Shown one piece after another: positions 35,188-44,371 of a DNA stretch of 64,000 nt. The stretch spans positions 91,767-155,766 of the forward strand of contig JAJKHS010000013.1 of assembly GCA_021154885.1 (NCBI GenBank), written 5' to 3'. The DNA is from Thermoanaerobaculum sp. Its GTDB lineage: Bacteria > Acidobacteriota > Thermoanaerobaculia > Multivoradales > UBA5704. The position numbers and the translations under genes are program-made. Numbering within the stretch: the stretch's first letter is position 1; each line of letters begins with the position of its first letter. A model generated the notes under the pieces. The model saw only the letters and a list, made by a program, of their open reading frames with translations. It was not told the origin of the DNA and made no database searches.

Positions 35188-35436
35188 CTAAGGCTCATAG
35201 AGATCTTGATTCTGAACCTCAAGCTTTCCCGCGTAATTCCGTGTGAGGACCACCGGTGGATCGCCGGTAAGCATATCTCCCTGAAGAATGTAGAGATCGC
35301 CGGAGTAGCTGGGACCGCCCGATTGGAAATCGAACTTCGCGCCGTATACTTCGGTCAGAAATTCAGTGTCATCGTCGTCTAGACCCTCATAACTCCTGCA
35401 CCTTGGGAAGAGCCACGATCTCGCGCCATTCTTCAT
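35188..35436 (-). CDS. Hypothetical protein, about 82 residues
   Basis: An acidic beta-rich small protein (EFLTEVYGAKFDFQSGG; DLYILQGDMLTGDPPVVLTR). The first ~15 residues may not be translated. It overlaps the 3' end of the hicB-like fragment in another frame and is probably in the same transcript. Not recognised. Confidence 0.5.
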   Translation of the reverse strand: MKNGARSWLFPRCRSYEGLDDDDTEFLTEVYGAKFDFQSGGPSYSGDLYILQGDMLTGDPPVVLTRNYAGKLEVQNQDLYEP

Positions 35437-35660
35437 CGCTGATGGGATTTGGAGCAGTGTTACTCATTTGGCCGTCCGATAAATCCTGAGAGGCGCTCAA
35501 TTTTGCGGGCGCTTGGACTTGGACCAGTGCATCCGCAGGGAGAGAATCCTCGGGGATAGCCTCCCCATCTGCGGCAAGTTGCGTGAGATGAAGTTCGATC
35601 GCATTACGGGCTTTCCCTATAGCGTGTCGCATCCCCAGGTGGCGCAACCCTGGAGAGCTG
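35387..35660 (-). pseudogene. Second HicB-like copy, N-terminus missing
   Basis: In this frame RHAIGKARNAIELHLTQLAA and DGEAIPEDSLPADAL align with the adjacent HicB (HALEMAHEAIELYISSLAD and DGLPIPEDILSADAL), then a unique acidic tail to 35387. The N-terminal beta strands are absent and the frame joins the upstream hicB only after a shift, so this is a partial tandem duplication, possibly still read as a fused tail after a frameshift. Confidence 0.55.
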
Positions 35661-35873
35661 GAACAAAGCATCGGCAGAGAGGATGTCCTCAGGGATGGGC
35701 AGTCCGTCATCGGCAAGGGAGGAGATATAGAGCTCGATCGCCTCATGGGCCATCTCTAGGGCATGCTCGTAGTCGCGGCCCCAGGTGACACAGCCCTGGA
35801 GGGCAGGGGCGGTAACGGTGTATCCCCCCTCGGGCTCGGGGGTGAGATGGATGCGGTAGGTCAGGGTCTTCAT
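35604..35873 (-). CDS. hicB: HicB-family antitoxin-like protein
   Basis: About 89 residues: MKTLTYRIHLTPEPEGGYTV then PALQGCVTWGRDYEHALEMA and DGLPIPEDILSADAL is the HicB partial RNase H fold. ATG 35873 chosen; ATG 35897 is possible. The normal C-terminal region is replaced by a short tail because the sequence runs into the duplicated copy. No HicA toxin gene is adjacent, so it is an orphan. Confidence 0.75.
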   Translation of the reverse strand: MKTLTYRIHLTPEPEGGYTVTAPALQGCVTWGRDYEHALEMAHEAIELYISSLADDGLPIPEDILSADALFQLSRVAPPGDATRYRESP

Positions 35874-35897
35874 GGGATGAGGATGCTTTCCCCTCAT

Positions 35898-36236
35898 TCT
35901 ACGCCGCCCAGACGGTAGGTCAAGGAGAACACTAATTCCGCCTTGACCGGCTCATAGGGGCTCCTCAGCTCGCGAAGGATTTGCTTGTTCGCGCCTATCA
36001 ACTTAGGCTATATATACACTTGTGCATTATTCCCCGTATAAAAATATTGACTGCCAACGTGTTTCGTCCTAGGCTCTACTAATAGCGAATCGCGTTCATG
36101 ATGGCCTCTTCTAACCATCATCTATGAGACTCGCTAGAGCCGGCGTCACTAGATAAAAGGAGATAGCACGCTCGGTTGAGCCCGGTTGCTCTCCGACGAA
36201 CAATCCGCCACGCGCCCGTTGTCAGGGAGAGAATTC
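35898..36236. other. AT-rich gap upstream of the pentapeptide gene
   Basis: No gene found; base composition is much more AT-rich than the chromosome, consistent with recent acquisition. It contains the promoter listed next. Confidence 0.5.
36047..36075 (+). promoter_or_regulatory. Sigma70-like promoter
   Basis: TTGACT, 17-bp spacer, TAGGCT, about 160 bp upstream of the pentapeptide-repeat gene start, in an AT-rich region. Confidence 0.45.
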
Positions 36237-37706
36237 ATGCCGTTGAAAGCGTCGAGCATCGAAAACGACAGCGCTACCAAGAAAACTGAAGCAGTCCGCA
36301 GTAACTCCGAAGCCGCGCCTCCTGAGTTTATCTGCGATTGCGAGGAATCGATGCGGACCGCGTGCAAAGGGCTACCTTATTACAAGGAGTGCGAAGGAAA
36401 GGGATACTGTGTGCTCCACTACCCTGACAAGGATAAGAGCGTCGATTTCAACGTGGCATTACTTCGAAAGAGGGAGTCTAACGATTTTGATTTTCGAGGA
36501 GTTTGGTTTCCTTCTCAGGCAGATTTCTCAGAGTTTACGTTTACGAGTGATGCTATGTTTACTTCGGCGGTATTTGCTGGTGACGCATACTTTGTCTCTG
36601 CAGTATTCTGTGCGTCCGCAGATTTTGCCCTAGCAGTATTTAAGACTACTGCATATTTTAATGGCGCGACTTTCAGCGCCGCTGACTTTAGCTCAGCTAT
36701 ATTTAATTCTGCTGATTTTACCTCGACGCTATTTGGTGCATACGCCTACTTCATTTCAGCCACCTTCGAAGGGGACGCTGATTTCACCTCAGCAATCTTT
36801 AGTGCCGAGACATCTTTTCGATCCACGACTTTTAAGGCGGTGCTACTTTTTGTTAACTCGACCTACAAGGATGGCGCCGTTGCCTACTTTCCCGCAGCGA
36901 GATTTAGTGATGCGGTCAGATTTCAAAATTGCAAATTTGAGGCGCCATCTCCTTTTAAGTTAGATGGAGCAATTTTCGAAAAACCAGAGCGTATAATGTT
37001 TCATACTGTAGCATTACTGTCGCGCTGGTTCATCAACGTTGACCCACGTAAAATGAACTTTACTGACGTTTCGTGGGGAAAATTCAACAAGGGCGCGATC
37101 AACGAGGCGATTCGAGTGTTAGGAGAAAGAGAAGTAGTGTCCTCACCGCATCGTCTGCTGGCCATTGCTTATCGCCAGTTGTCCATGAATGCTGAGGATA
37201 ACAATCGCTACGGTGAGGCCGCGAATCTGCGGCATGCGGCTATGCTAACCCACAGCTTGGAGATTCGTAAAATCCTATGTCGACCACTACGCAAGGGCCT
37301 CCCTCTCGCCGCTAGAATATGGATGAAAGGTCGCGAGGTATGGCAGGCCATTGATCCGCTACATTCACTTTATGGACTCGCGAGTGGCTATGGTGAAAAA
37401 GCAGGACGAGCAGCTATGGTTTTGATTATGATATGGCTATGCTTTTCCGGCGTCTACTGGCTAGGTGATGTAACGTGGCAGCAAAAGGCGGATACATCCT
37501 CAGCTGCGGCGCATGCCTTGCAAGCACCTCTGGCATTGAGTTGCGGCGGCGCCCTTGTATACAGCGGCCAGGTAATAACGTTACAAAAACCTGAACCTCA
37601 ACCTGCAAATATTCAAGGCAAGGTAGTAATCATGCTAGAAGCAGTCATTGGACCTTTGCAGGCAGCTTTACTGGCTTTAGCTGTCCGACGTAAGTTTATG
37701 AGATGA
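36237..37706 (+). CDS. Pentapeptide-repeat membrane protein
   Basis: A 489-residue protein of low GC. A Cys-containing N-part (ICDCEESMRTACKG) precedes about 20 pentapeptide-like units (~residues 95-220; patterns ADFTSAIF, AYFNGATF), forming a right-handed beta helix. A helical region follows and the C-terminal ~90 residues hold two membrane helices separated by a hydrophobic loop (VLIMIWLCFSGVYWLG ... KVVIMLEAVIGPLQAALL), reminiscent of two-helix ion channels. GGGAG precedes ATG 36237; a TTG 17 codons earlier is possible. With the next gene it forms an isolated pair, possibly a membrane effector cassette. Confidence 0.75.
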   Translation: MPLKASSIENDSATKKTEAVRSNSEAAPPEFICDCEESMRTACKGLPYYKECEGKGYCVLHYPDKDKSVDFNVALLRKRESNDFDFRGVWFPSQADFSEFTFTSDAMFTSAVFAGDAYFVSAVFCASADFALAVFKTTAYFNGATFSAADFSSAIFNSADFTSTLFGAYAYFISATFEGDADFTSAIFSAETSFRSTTFKAVLLFVNSTYKDGAVAYFPAARFSDAVRFQNCKFEAPSPFKLDGAIFEKPERIMFHTVALLSRWFINVDPRKMNFTDVSWGKFNKGAINEAIRVLGEREVVSSPHRLLAIAYRQLSMNAEDNNRYGEAANLRHAAMLTHSLEIRKILCRPLRKGLPLAARIWMKGREVWQAIDPLHSLYGLASGYGEKAGRAAMVLIMIWLCFSGVYWLGDVTWQQKADTSSAAAHALQAPLALSCGGALVYSGQVITLQKPEPQPANIQGKVVIMLEAVIGPLQAALLALAVRRKFMR

Positions 37707-37754
37707 GCCGAGATTCCAAACCCTTTTATCCATAATTTTTTAAAGGAGATTGCT

Positions 37755-38168
37755 ATGTCAGAGAAGGTCGTGAAGACAAGCGAAGACCTCAAAGCTGCAA
37801 TGGAAGGTAAGTGTGAACGGATTCGGGTTGAAGGAGCGCTGGCAGGCAAAGTCAAGCGAACCATGCTCATACCTAAGGGAAAGTTTATTGCAGCCTCCGT
37901 TGCTGCCGGGGTGGCTATATATTCTCTAGCTACGGCTCATGAGGAAATCGTCTATGCACCGCTAACAGGAGGCACCTCGGCGGCAGTCAGATTTGGCGCT
38001 GGAACAAGTGCAGCAATAACAACCGTTTCACTGTTAGGCACAACGACCGCTTGGTCTTTAATTGGCATTGGGATTGCCCTTGGAGGGCTGGGCGGTGTAA
38101 AGATGCTAAGAAACGAGTATCGGGTAGAGGAGAGTGGTGCAGATTTTGTCATTATTGTCAGAATATAA
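37755..38168 (+). CDS. Small membrane protein next to pentapeptide gene
   Basis: A 137-residue protein: soluble N-part (VVKTSEDLKAAMEGKCERIR), then glycine-rich hydrophobic segments (~45-60, ~68-115) and a soluble tail. AAAGGAG lies just before ATG 37755. It follows the pentapeptide-channel gene by 48 bp, so they are likely co-expressed. Role unknown. Confidence 0.6.
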   Translation: MSEKVVKTSEDLKAAMEGKCERIRVEGALAGKVKRTMLIPKGKFIAASVAAGVAIYSLATAHEEIVYAPLTGGTSAAVRFGAGTSAAITTVSLLGTTTAWSLIGIGIALGGLGGVKMLRNEYRVEESGADFVIIVRI

Positions 38169-38612
38169 GTTCTGTTGGGGTTGAAGCTTTCCAGCAGCTC
38201 CGAAACATTGGGAGGCCCGCGCCTATTGGTTCAGGCCAACAAGAGCCTCCGCCTTGACAGAGCGGGCTTTTGTCCGCGAAGTTCGAACCTTTTTGGCAGA
38301 GCCCGATTCCAAGAAGAAGCTTGGAAACATTAGACAATTGATGGAGGATGATCGGACAGGACAATAGACAGAAAAAGAAGGCAAGGCGCCGTAGGAGCGT
38401 CAGCGGACAATGAATTTGCTCACGCAGGAAGGCGGATCGCGCGTGCGCTTCAGTCCCAATCCATGGTGAAGCCAAGCGTCCGATTATCTCTTAGCCTCCC
38501 GAGAGGAGTGAGTGACAGGGTGTGCGGATAGCCCAAAGATGACGCCGAAGCCAAGGCGTTGTCGGACCAGGGGCCCAGTTCCTTGTCGCTGCCGGATGTT
38601 TGATAGAGGTTC
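38169..38612. other. Gene-free gap before the SIR2 gene
   Basis: About 440 bp between convergent genes. I see no gene, strong terminator or repeat. Confidence 0.5.
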
Positions 38613-40778
38613 TTAGCCCAGATCTAAATGCAAAACTCCATTTCTAGATAGACAGAACCACTGGCCTGACCTGCTTCTGCGCAAGCGCGTTGGGTTGTGT
38701 AGTCGGCTTACTAATGGACGATTATTCTTCGGAGTTAGAGTACCATTAGATGCCATCGAAAATTCCCACACCTCTCCCCAAGGTGATTCTTTGGCGATCG
38801 TCAGCAACACACGGCCGTCAATGTAGCTTATCCCTCCACCCCGATAGATAGGTTTGTCGTACGCTTGGCAGAGCGTATTTGCGACAAGATCCCAGTAAAG
38901 GATCTGCCCTTCCCGGTCTACTCCGCCCTCCAAGAGAAGTATGCCTCTTCCGCTCACTACTGCGCAGTCGGAAAGATTTATAAGCTCTACGTTGGTCGAG
39001 CGTTCTACAGTCCAACCATTCAGGCTCACGACATTTGCCTTTACGGACTCCAATACAACGAGCCGCTCATCATCTAAAACCTCTACTGCCGTGGGCCAAC
39101 TAATGAATCCAAGATCTAGCAAGAGTCTCTCAGCGGAAGCTACTTTGCTTCTATCCGAGATGGGTGTGTCTCGAAGGCTGCGGAGCCCATTCAATATCTC
39201 ATGGACTCTTGATGAAACGGCAGATCCCGCCCGATTCAACAGGTGTGCTCTCATTTGTCCCGTTACAAGAGAGATCTCACGAAGAGACCCCATTCCCAAG
39301 AATTGCCTCCACATGCGTTGCACTACGAAGATACTCTCATCCAACAGGGCAATGCCACCAGGATCGTTGATCTTTGGGCCGACGCATCGTGAGGTCCAAT
39401 CATCTTCTAGAGAACAGACTCGATGATCTTCATTGCTTACAAAGTAGACCTCCTTCTCGCCTACAGCTAGGCCGCCAGCACAGGCAGTAGCATCATAGCC
39501 AGGCCTGCGGCCTACCTGATCAAGAACTTTGGCAATACGTCCCGCCATATCGCCAAGCTGGCTCTCTAGTGCGGCACTTAAGGCTCGCAGGAGACGAATG
39601 AACGGCGCGTCAACACTAGCATCGGGAAGTATTTCAGCAACGTATTTCTGAGCCTCTTCTGCCTCCAAGGCGGTGATGCCTCGCTCTCGTAAGTCATGTG
39701 CTAAACGATGTGCTTGTACGGTGGCATCGGCCGATGGAAACTTCCGCAGTAGCTCCCATAGCCTAATTCCCGCGGACCCCTCCTTTCTTCCGAGAGCTTC
39801 GAGTCTCTCGAATAGGGGGCCTTCTAGTGCTTTCCCGAATCCAAGTCGCAAGACGTCTATTCGTCCCCCAAGATCGATCTTTGGCTTAGATGGGAAGATG
39901 CGATTTAGCACTCCATAGGGCTTGGGGTCGATAAAAAGAATCCTAAGGCCTTCCCGCTTTCCCAGGGAATCAAAAATGCTCTGAAGCACATGAGGATCAC
40001 CTAACTGGCAGCCTACGACAACGAGAATATCAAGACGGTCAAGCGATCTCCGGAACCACAAGAGAAGCTCGATAAGAGCAGCATCTGTAATCAGTTTCGT
40101 CCGGGACGGGAACACCAACGTCGCGTCTGGAACAGGACTCCTCAAAGCGATATCTCCACGTGAGGATTCAAATAGTCCACGGAAACGGAGTATCCCCGGA
40201 GTTAGATCCTGGCGCCAATCCACTGAGCCGTGCAACTTGCAGAGAGATACGGGGGCCTCAACGGTCGCAAACGAAGATGCATCGAAGGCTTTCGCCCCTT
40301 GAAATCCATCGACCAGTGGAATCCCCTTCTCCTCGCACCAGGATTCGATCACCAGGTCATTGTTGAGGGAGAATATCGGTAGGCCAAAGCGCTGTGAAGC
40401 AATGAGTCTCGATAGGGGCTCTAGGTATCCTGTCTTCACGGGACGAGTCAGCTGTCTCCAAATCTCACTTCGGATCGCGATAGCAAGAAGCGAAAAGTCC
40501 CGCGGCCTAAATGTACGATATGAAAGTCGCGCTGAAGAGAATGCATCCGCACTCGTCAAGATATCCTCTATGTTGCGCCCTCCTGCTTCCCAGGGAGGAA
40601 GCTCGGATTCCTCCAGGACGCCATAGAGTTCTCGCAAGGAAGGTGAGAGTGCGTCTCGCACCTTGGCAGTGAGGTCTGCGAGCAAGGGTAAATCGGCATC
40701 ATACGATGCTCCCGCGCCGAGCAAAAGACCAATCCTGATATCGCCAGTGGCGTCTTCGTCTGACAATACTGAGGGCAC
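38613..40778 (-). CDS. SIR2-like NADase-type protein with beta-propeller-like C-terminus
   Basis: A 721-residue protein. Residues ~14-310 are SIR2-like: IGLLLGAGASYDADLP, the nucleotide-site FSLNNDLVIE (~136), KLHGSVDW with the candidate catalytic His (~183) and VVVGCQLGDPHV (~252). A helical linker follows, then from ~430 a repeated beta pattern (LAVGEKEVYFVSNEDHRVCS, GGIALLDESIFVVQ, GISYIDGRVLLTIA) suggesting a beta-propeller. GTG 40778 is preceded by AAGGAG. SIR2 domains fused to sensors are antiphage NAD-depletion effectors; I infer a similar role here with an unfamiliar sensor. Codon use is less GC-biased than the transfer genes. Confidence 0.8.
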   Translation of the reverse strand: MPSVLSDEDATGDIRIGLLLGAGASYDADLPLLADLTAKVRDALSPSLRELYGVLEESELPPWEAGGRNIEDILTSADAFSSARLSYRTFRPRDFSLLAIAIRSEIWRQLTRPVKTGYLEPLSRLIASQRFGLPIFSLNNDLVIESWCEEKGIPLVDGFQGAKAFDASSFATVEAPVSLCKLHGSVDWRQDLTPGILRFRGLFESSRGDIALRSPVPDATLVFPSRTKLITDAALIELLLWFRRSLDRLDILVVVGCQLGDPHVLQSIFDSLGKREGLRILFIDPKPYGVLNRIFPSKPKIDLGGRIDVLRLGFGKALEGPLFERLEALGRKEGSAGIRLWELLRKFPSADATVQAHRLAHDLRERGITALEAEEAQKYVAEILPDASVDAPFIRLLRALSAALESQLGDMAGRIAKVLDQVGRRPGYDATACAGGLAVGEKEVYFVSNEDHRVCSLEDDWTSRCVGPKINDPGGIALLDESIFVVQRMWRQFLGMGSLREISLVTGQMRAHLLNRAGSAVSSRVHEILNGLRSLRDTPISDRSKVASAERLLLDLGFISWPTAVEVLDDERLVVLESVKANVVSLNGWTVERSTNVELINLSDCAVVSGRGILLLEGGVDREGQILYWDLVANTLCQAYDKPIYRGGGISYIDGRVLLTIAKESPWGEVWEFSMASNGTLTPKNNRPLVSRLHNPTRLRRSRSGQWFCLSRNGVLHLDLG

Positions 40779-40909
40779 ACTGTTCTCCTTTGAATCGATT
40801 AGCTATAGCTCTGTAATACGCCGACTTCCCTAGAATCTCTCTCCATAAGATGATTGCCGAGGGTTCTAGCTCGCTATCTGACTATTCTCCTGAAGTTGGC
40901 ATGCGCCTG

Positions 40910-41857
40910 TCAACGACATGAAGCGCTTAGGCGGACAAGCTCGTAGTGGCCGTTTAGCCACTGGTGGCTGAGGACATTCTCTCTCGTGAGCCGTTCCCGG
41001 TCGGCGAAGAGGAACAGGCGGGAGCCGCCGCCCACGAGCGATTGGCACGCCTCCTCAAGATGCTCCACCCGCTCCCTGCTCGTCGTCACGGTGAGGACCC
41101 GGAAGTTCGGTATACCGAGGTGCGTCTTGTGGAGTCCCTGTCGCCACGTCTCCTGATACGCCAGGAGCTTCCGGAGAAAGCTCGTCTGCCCAAGGCTCTT
41201 CCGCACGACCGGCATCGTACCGCGATCCGCTTCGAGGAAGAAGTACGCGTGCCGCCGGGTCTCCAGTGTCCCCTCGAATTGAAGCCCGAAGACCCGATCG
41301 GGCTCCACGCCCAGGCGGTAAGGCTTCCCGCCCTGGCGGACCTCGACCTGCCAGCGGAACGGGAGGCGCAGGCGCCGGGTCTCCGGTGGCGCCCCCGCGA
41401 GCACCTCCTCGGGCGGGATGAACCGCACCCCCTCGCGACGCCGGCAGGCGGCCTCGAAGGCGACCATGACCTCGGCGACCGCAAGCGTGTGGTGGAGGAA
41501 AACCCGGGAGACGTTTCGGTTCTTCGTGTCCCACCGGACGCCGCCCCGCCTCACCACACCCTCCGTCTCGAGAAGCTCGGCGCCACGGTTCCCCAGGGCA
41601 TAGACCAAGGGTTCGGAGCCGCGGGCGTACCAGTCGAGCTGCATGGACGGGCGATCAAGGTAGCCATGGTGGAAGAGGAGCTGGAGGCGCCGGAGCGTTG
41701 CCTGCCGGCTCCTACCCGAGAGGGCCGCAAGATGCGTGGAACGCAGGAGCCGGTGACGGTGGACGGCCCGAAGGATGTCAAGGTCGCGGGGCGTAAGCAC
41801 CATGGGACGGATCGGCGAGCGCTCGAAGCGCGGCCGGCGAATCTGAGGGTGAGACAT
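40910..41857 (-). CDS. Replication-relaxation family protein
   Basis: A 315-residue protein: N-terminal winged helix (VLTPRDLDILRAVHRHRLLRS contained over residues ~20-40; RQATLRRLQLLFHHGYLDR) and a C-terminal nuclease-like region with GVEPDRVFGLQ and YFFLEADRGT, matching the replic_relax family found on plasmids. It likely works in relaxation/processing of element DNA. It lies 47 bp downstream of the 41905 ATPase on the same strand. Confidence 0.82.
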   Translation of the reverse strand: MSHPQIRRPRFERSPIRPMVLTPRDLDILRAVHRHRLLRSTHLAALSGRSRQATLRRLQLLFHHGYLDRPSMQLDWYARGSEPLVYALGNRGAELLETEGVVRRGGVRWDTKNRNVSRVFLHHTLAVAEVMVAFEAACRRREGVRFIPPEEVLAGAPPETRRLRLPFRWQVEVRQGGKPYRLGVEPDRVFGLQFEGTLETRRHAYFFLEADRGTMPVVRKSLGQTSFLRKLLAYQETWRQGLHKTHLGIPNFRVLTVTTSRERVEHLEEACQSLVGGGSRLFLFADRERLTRENVLSHQWLNGHYELVRLSASCR

Positions 41858-41904
41858 TGGGACTCAAGCGTACCGGCTGGCCGATGAACCGCAAGGCGGC
41901 GGGT

Positions 41905-43221
41905 TCAGCCGCCAAGCCAACGGTGGATCTTCGCTTCAACCTCCTCCCGTGGCCGGCCATACCGCTCCCAGGAACGGCGGATGACCGCCGCCCGTCTGCC
42001 GCTTGCCGTACCCTGGACGTGCGGCAGGGTCCGCCCCCGGAAGGGCTCCCGCATCCGGCCCTGGTCCAGGAGCCGGGCATAGAACTCGTACTTCCCGAGG
42101 GAGACGAGATTCCCCATCTTCACGTCGCCGCCGAGCTCGTCTTCGAGGAGGCGCGCATCGGCCTGGCCCACCCGGAAAGCGATGAGGTTGCCGGCATTGC
42201 CGAATACGCTTTGCCGGATCTCATCCGTGAGCTGGTCGAGGTACTGGTGGGCAAGAATCAAAGCGAGCCCGTACTTCCTCGCCTCTGCGAGGATGGAGGC
42301 GAGGGCCTCCGTCGCGAAGCTCTGGAACTCGTCGATGTAGAGGTAGAAGGGGGTGCGGGGTGAGTCTGGCAGAGCGGCACGCTGCATAGCCGCCCATTGG
42401 AACTGCGAGAGGAGGAGCGCGCCCAGGAGGCGGGAGGCGTCTTCGCCAATTACGCCCTTCGAGAGATCGGCGATCATGATCCGGCCATGGTCCATGAGGA
42501 AGCGCGCATCGAAGCGGCTCTTCGTCTGGCCTAAGACGTTCCGCATGGGAGCGTTCCCGAGAAGCCGCCCGATCTTGTTCTGAAGCGGAGCGATAGCCTC
42601 AAGCCGGAAGCGGCGCTCGTATCCGGCATACTCCTCCCGCCAGAAGGAGCGGACGACCGGATCCCGGATCTTCGCGGCCACGCGCTCACGGAAGGCGTCG
42701 TCTGCGAGGAGCTTTGGTAAGGCAAGGATCGTGAGCCCTCTGTCCAAAAGTGCCGCGAGCGAGTGCCCCAGGATGTATTCGAGTCGCGGTCCCCAGCTCG
42801 ATCCCCAGATTCCCCTGAAAGCGGAAAGTACCCCGGAGACCACAAGGTGCGCCGCATCAGGCGGCACCTTGGGGAGGAGGTTCAGGCCCACCGGACGGGC
42901 GAGGTCACCGGGGTTGAAGTAGAGCACCTCCCCCGTCCGTTCCTTCGGCACCGCATCCAGGACCTCCCGGGCGAGGTCTCCATGAGGATCAAGGAGACCC
43001 ACGCCTCGCCCGGCATAGAGGTCTTGGAGGATGAGGTTCCGAAGGAGGGTGCTCTTGCCCAAGCCCGTCTTCCCGACGACGTACAAGTGCTGCGCCCGGT
43101 CCTCGGGGTGCAGCAAGACGAGCTTCGGATCATCCGAAATCCAGAAGGTGCGAGTACCGATGGCGATGGGAGTGTGGTCCATGGGATAGGGAAGGCGCCC
43201 GACCTCTCTTCCCCTCCCCAT
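41905..43221 (-). CDS. VirD4/TraD-like coupling ATPase
   Basis: A 438-residue FtsK/HerA-superfamily ATPase without N-terminal membrane helices. Walker A VVGKTGLGKSTLL (~residue 50), GVGLLDPHGDLAREVLD, Walker B YLYIDEFQSF (~295) and LILAHQYLDQL. It resembles conjugative DNA-transfer ATPases. ATG 43221 used; ATG 43182 (MDHTPIAIG) is a reasonable shorter start. It forms a transfer unit with the replication-relaxation gene. A paralogous domain is in the 53238 protein. Confidence 0.88.
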   Translation of the reverse strand: MGRGREVGRLPYPMDHTPIAIGTRTFWISDDPKLVLLHPEDRAQHLYVVGKTGLGKSTLLRNLILQDLYAGRGVGLLDPHGDLAREVLDAVPKERTGEVLYFNPGDLARPVGLNLLPKVPPDAAHLVVSGVLSAFRGIWGSSWGPRLEYILGHSLAALLDRGLTILALPKLLADDAFRERVAAKIRDPVVRSFWREEYAGYERRFRLEAIAPLQNKIGRLLGNAPMRNVLGQTKSRFDARFLMDHGRIMIADLSKGVIGEDASRLLGALLLSQFQWAAMQRAALPDSPRTPFYLYIDEFQSFATEALASILAEARKYGLALILAHQYLDQLTDEIRQSVFGNAGNLIAFRVGQADARLLEDELGGDVKMGNLVSLGKYEFYARLLDQGRMREPFRGRTLPHVQGTASGRRAAVIRRSWERYGRPREEVEAKIHRWLGG

Positions 43222-43526
43222 GGGGAGCCAGTGTCCTCCCTAAGAGGGAGGACCGCTCAAACCCGTGCCTGGAGGTCCGGCGGTACGCCCGCAAAGCGGC
43301 GTGTGGTGACCGAGCGGGCGCGGCAAGAGAGGTGGACGCGGCCAAATTCTGGCGCGTGGTTTCCATTCCCACAAGGCGGAGAGCTTCGACGCCAAGTGAG
43401 AAGGCCCCACCTTCAGGCACGTATTAGCGTCATACCGGGAATACGAGAGGGCGTCACTTGGTTTCGCAAGGTGGACTGCTACCTCTGCAACCTGTTGACC
43501 GACAACTAAGTGACTAGGAGCGAACA
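43222..43526. other. Divergent intergenic region
   Basis: About 300 bp between divergent genes, presumably holding both promoters. I see no clear consensus promoter. AGGAG lies six bases before the GTG of the amidase gene. Confidence 0.4.
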
Positions 43527-44258
43527 GTGAAAGACTACACCTGCCAGCCCCTCAGAAGGACGGGAGGGAGAGCGATCCTAATCTGTGGACTGCTCTTTCT
43601 TACCACCACCTCGCTCGCGCTTGCGGATAGCTACCGGAGCTACAATGCTGCGAGCGCTGTCTCCTATGCCCTCAATAACTACAACCGGGCATACGGCTTT
43701 TCTGGTTTTCAAAATCCCTTTACCGACTACTCGTGGGTCACTGACGGAGGAAATTGCACAAACTTCGCGAGTCAAGTGATCTTGGGAGGGCTCCTCCAGA
43801 CCTCCTCGGCAAAGACGGCGCTTGATAGCCGTTTCGATTTCGACATCGACCGGACGGGCACCAGCTATTACAAGTGGTACTTCATCTCCGATATTGACCG
43901 TGGTACCGCTTGGACGAGTGCCCATAAGCTCTATGAGTACGCGAAGTACAACAAATCGACGTACAAGGGGCTGCACTTCACCTTCGTCACTAACGACACC
44001 CTCCAAACGTTCATGGACTACACCAAGGTGAAGGTGGGGGACATTGTCTTTGCGGACTGGAACCACGACGGGAGGATGGACCACACACTGATCGTTACCG
44101 GTTACGACTGGTGGCGGTGGGGTTACAACGAGATACGCGTGACCTATCAATCCTATAACAAAACGGATATAGGCTTGGGAGACATCAACGAGCAGAAGAA
44201 CTACCAGGCCCTCTTTTACGTCTATCGGCCGGTAAACTACAACCCAAGCGGCCTTTAG
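43527..44258 (+). CDS. Secreted amidase-domain (Amidase_6) cell-wall hydrolase
   Basis: A 243-residue exported protein with GTG start, signal peptide (LFLTTTSLALA) and a papain-like amidase domain: catalytic Cys in GGNCTNFASQVILGG and His in GRMDHTLIVTG. Aromatic-rich, lower-GC sequence. The family cleaves peptidoglycan or similar amide bonds. With the M23 peptidase at 50866 it may open cell walls during DNA transfer. Confidence 0.85.
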   Translation: MKDYTCQPLRRTGGRAILICGLLFLTTTSLALADSYRSYNAASAVSYALNNYNRAYGFSGFQNPFTDYSWVTDGGNCTNFASQVILGGLLQTSSAKTALDSRFDFDIDRTGTSYYKWYFISDIDRGTAWTSAHKLYEYAKYNKSTYKGLHFTFVTNDTLQTFMDYTKVKVGDIVFADWNHDGRMDHTLIVTGYDWWRWGYNEIRVTYQSYNKTDIGLGDINEQKNYQALFYVYRPVNYNPSGL

Positions 44259-44268
44259 TCGAATTCAA

Positions 44269-44297
44269 GGCGGTGGGTCGCTCAGTGACCCACCGCC
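44269..44297 (+). terminator. Stable hairpin after the amidase gene
   Basis: 11-bp perfect stem GGCGGTGGGTC/GACCCACCGCC, ten bases after the stop. No T-run follows, so it may be a Rho-type or RNA-stabilising hairpin. Confidence 0.5.
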
Positions 44298-44371
44298 GCT
44301 CGTAATGCTCGGGACGAGAATCCGATCAGCTATTGCGAGCGCCAATCCTCCCTCAGCTAGCCCTACTAGTG

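Noticed and set aside
38613..40778. Protein deacetylase (classical sirtuin) annotation for the SIR2 gene
   Set aside because: Motif spacing and the long C-terminal sensor-like region fit SIR2-like NADase effectors better; no zinc-binding Cys tetrad is visible.
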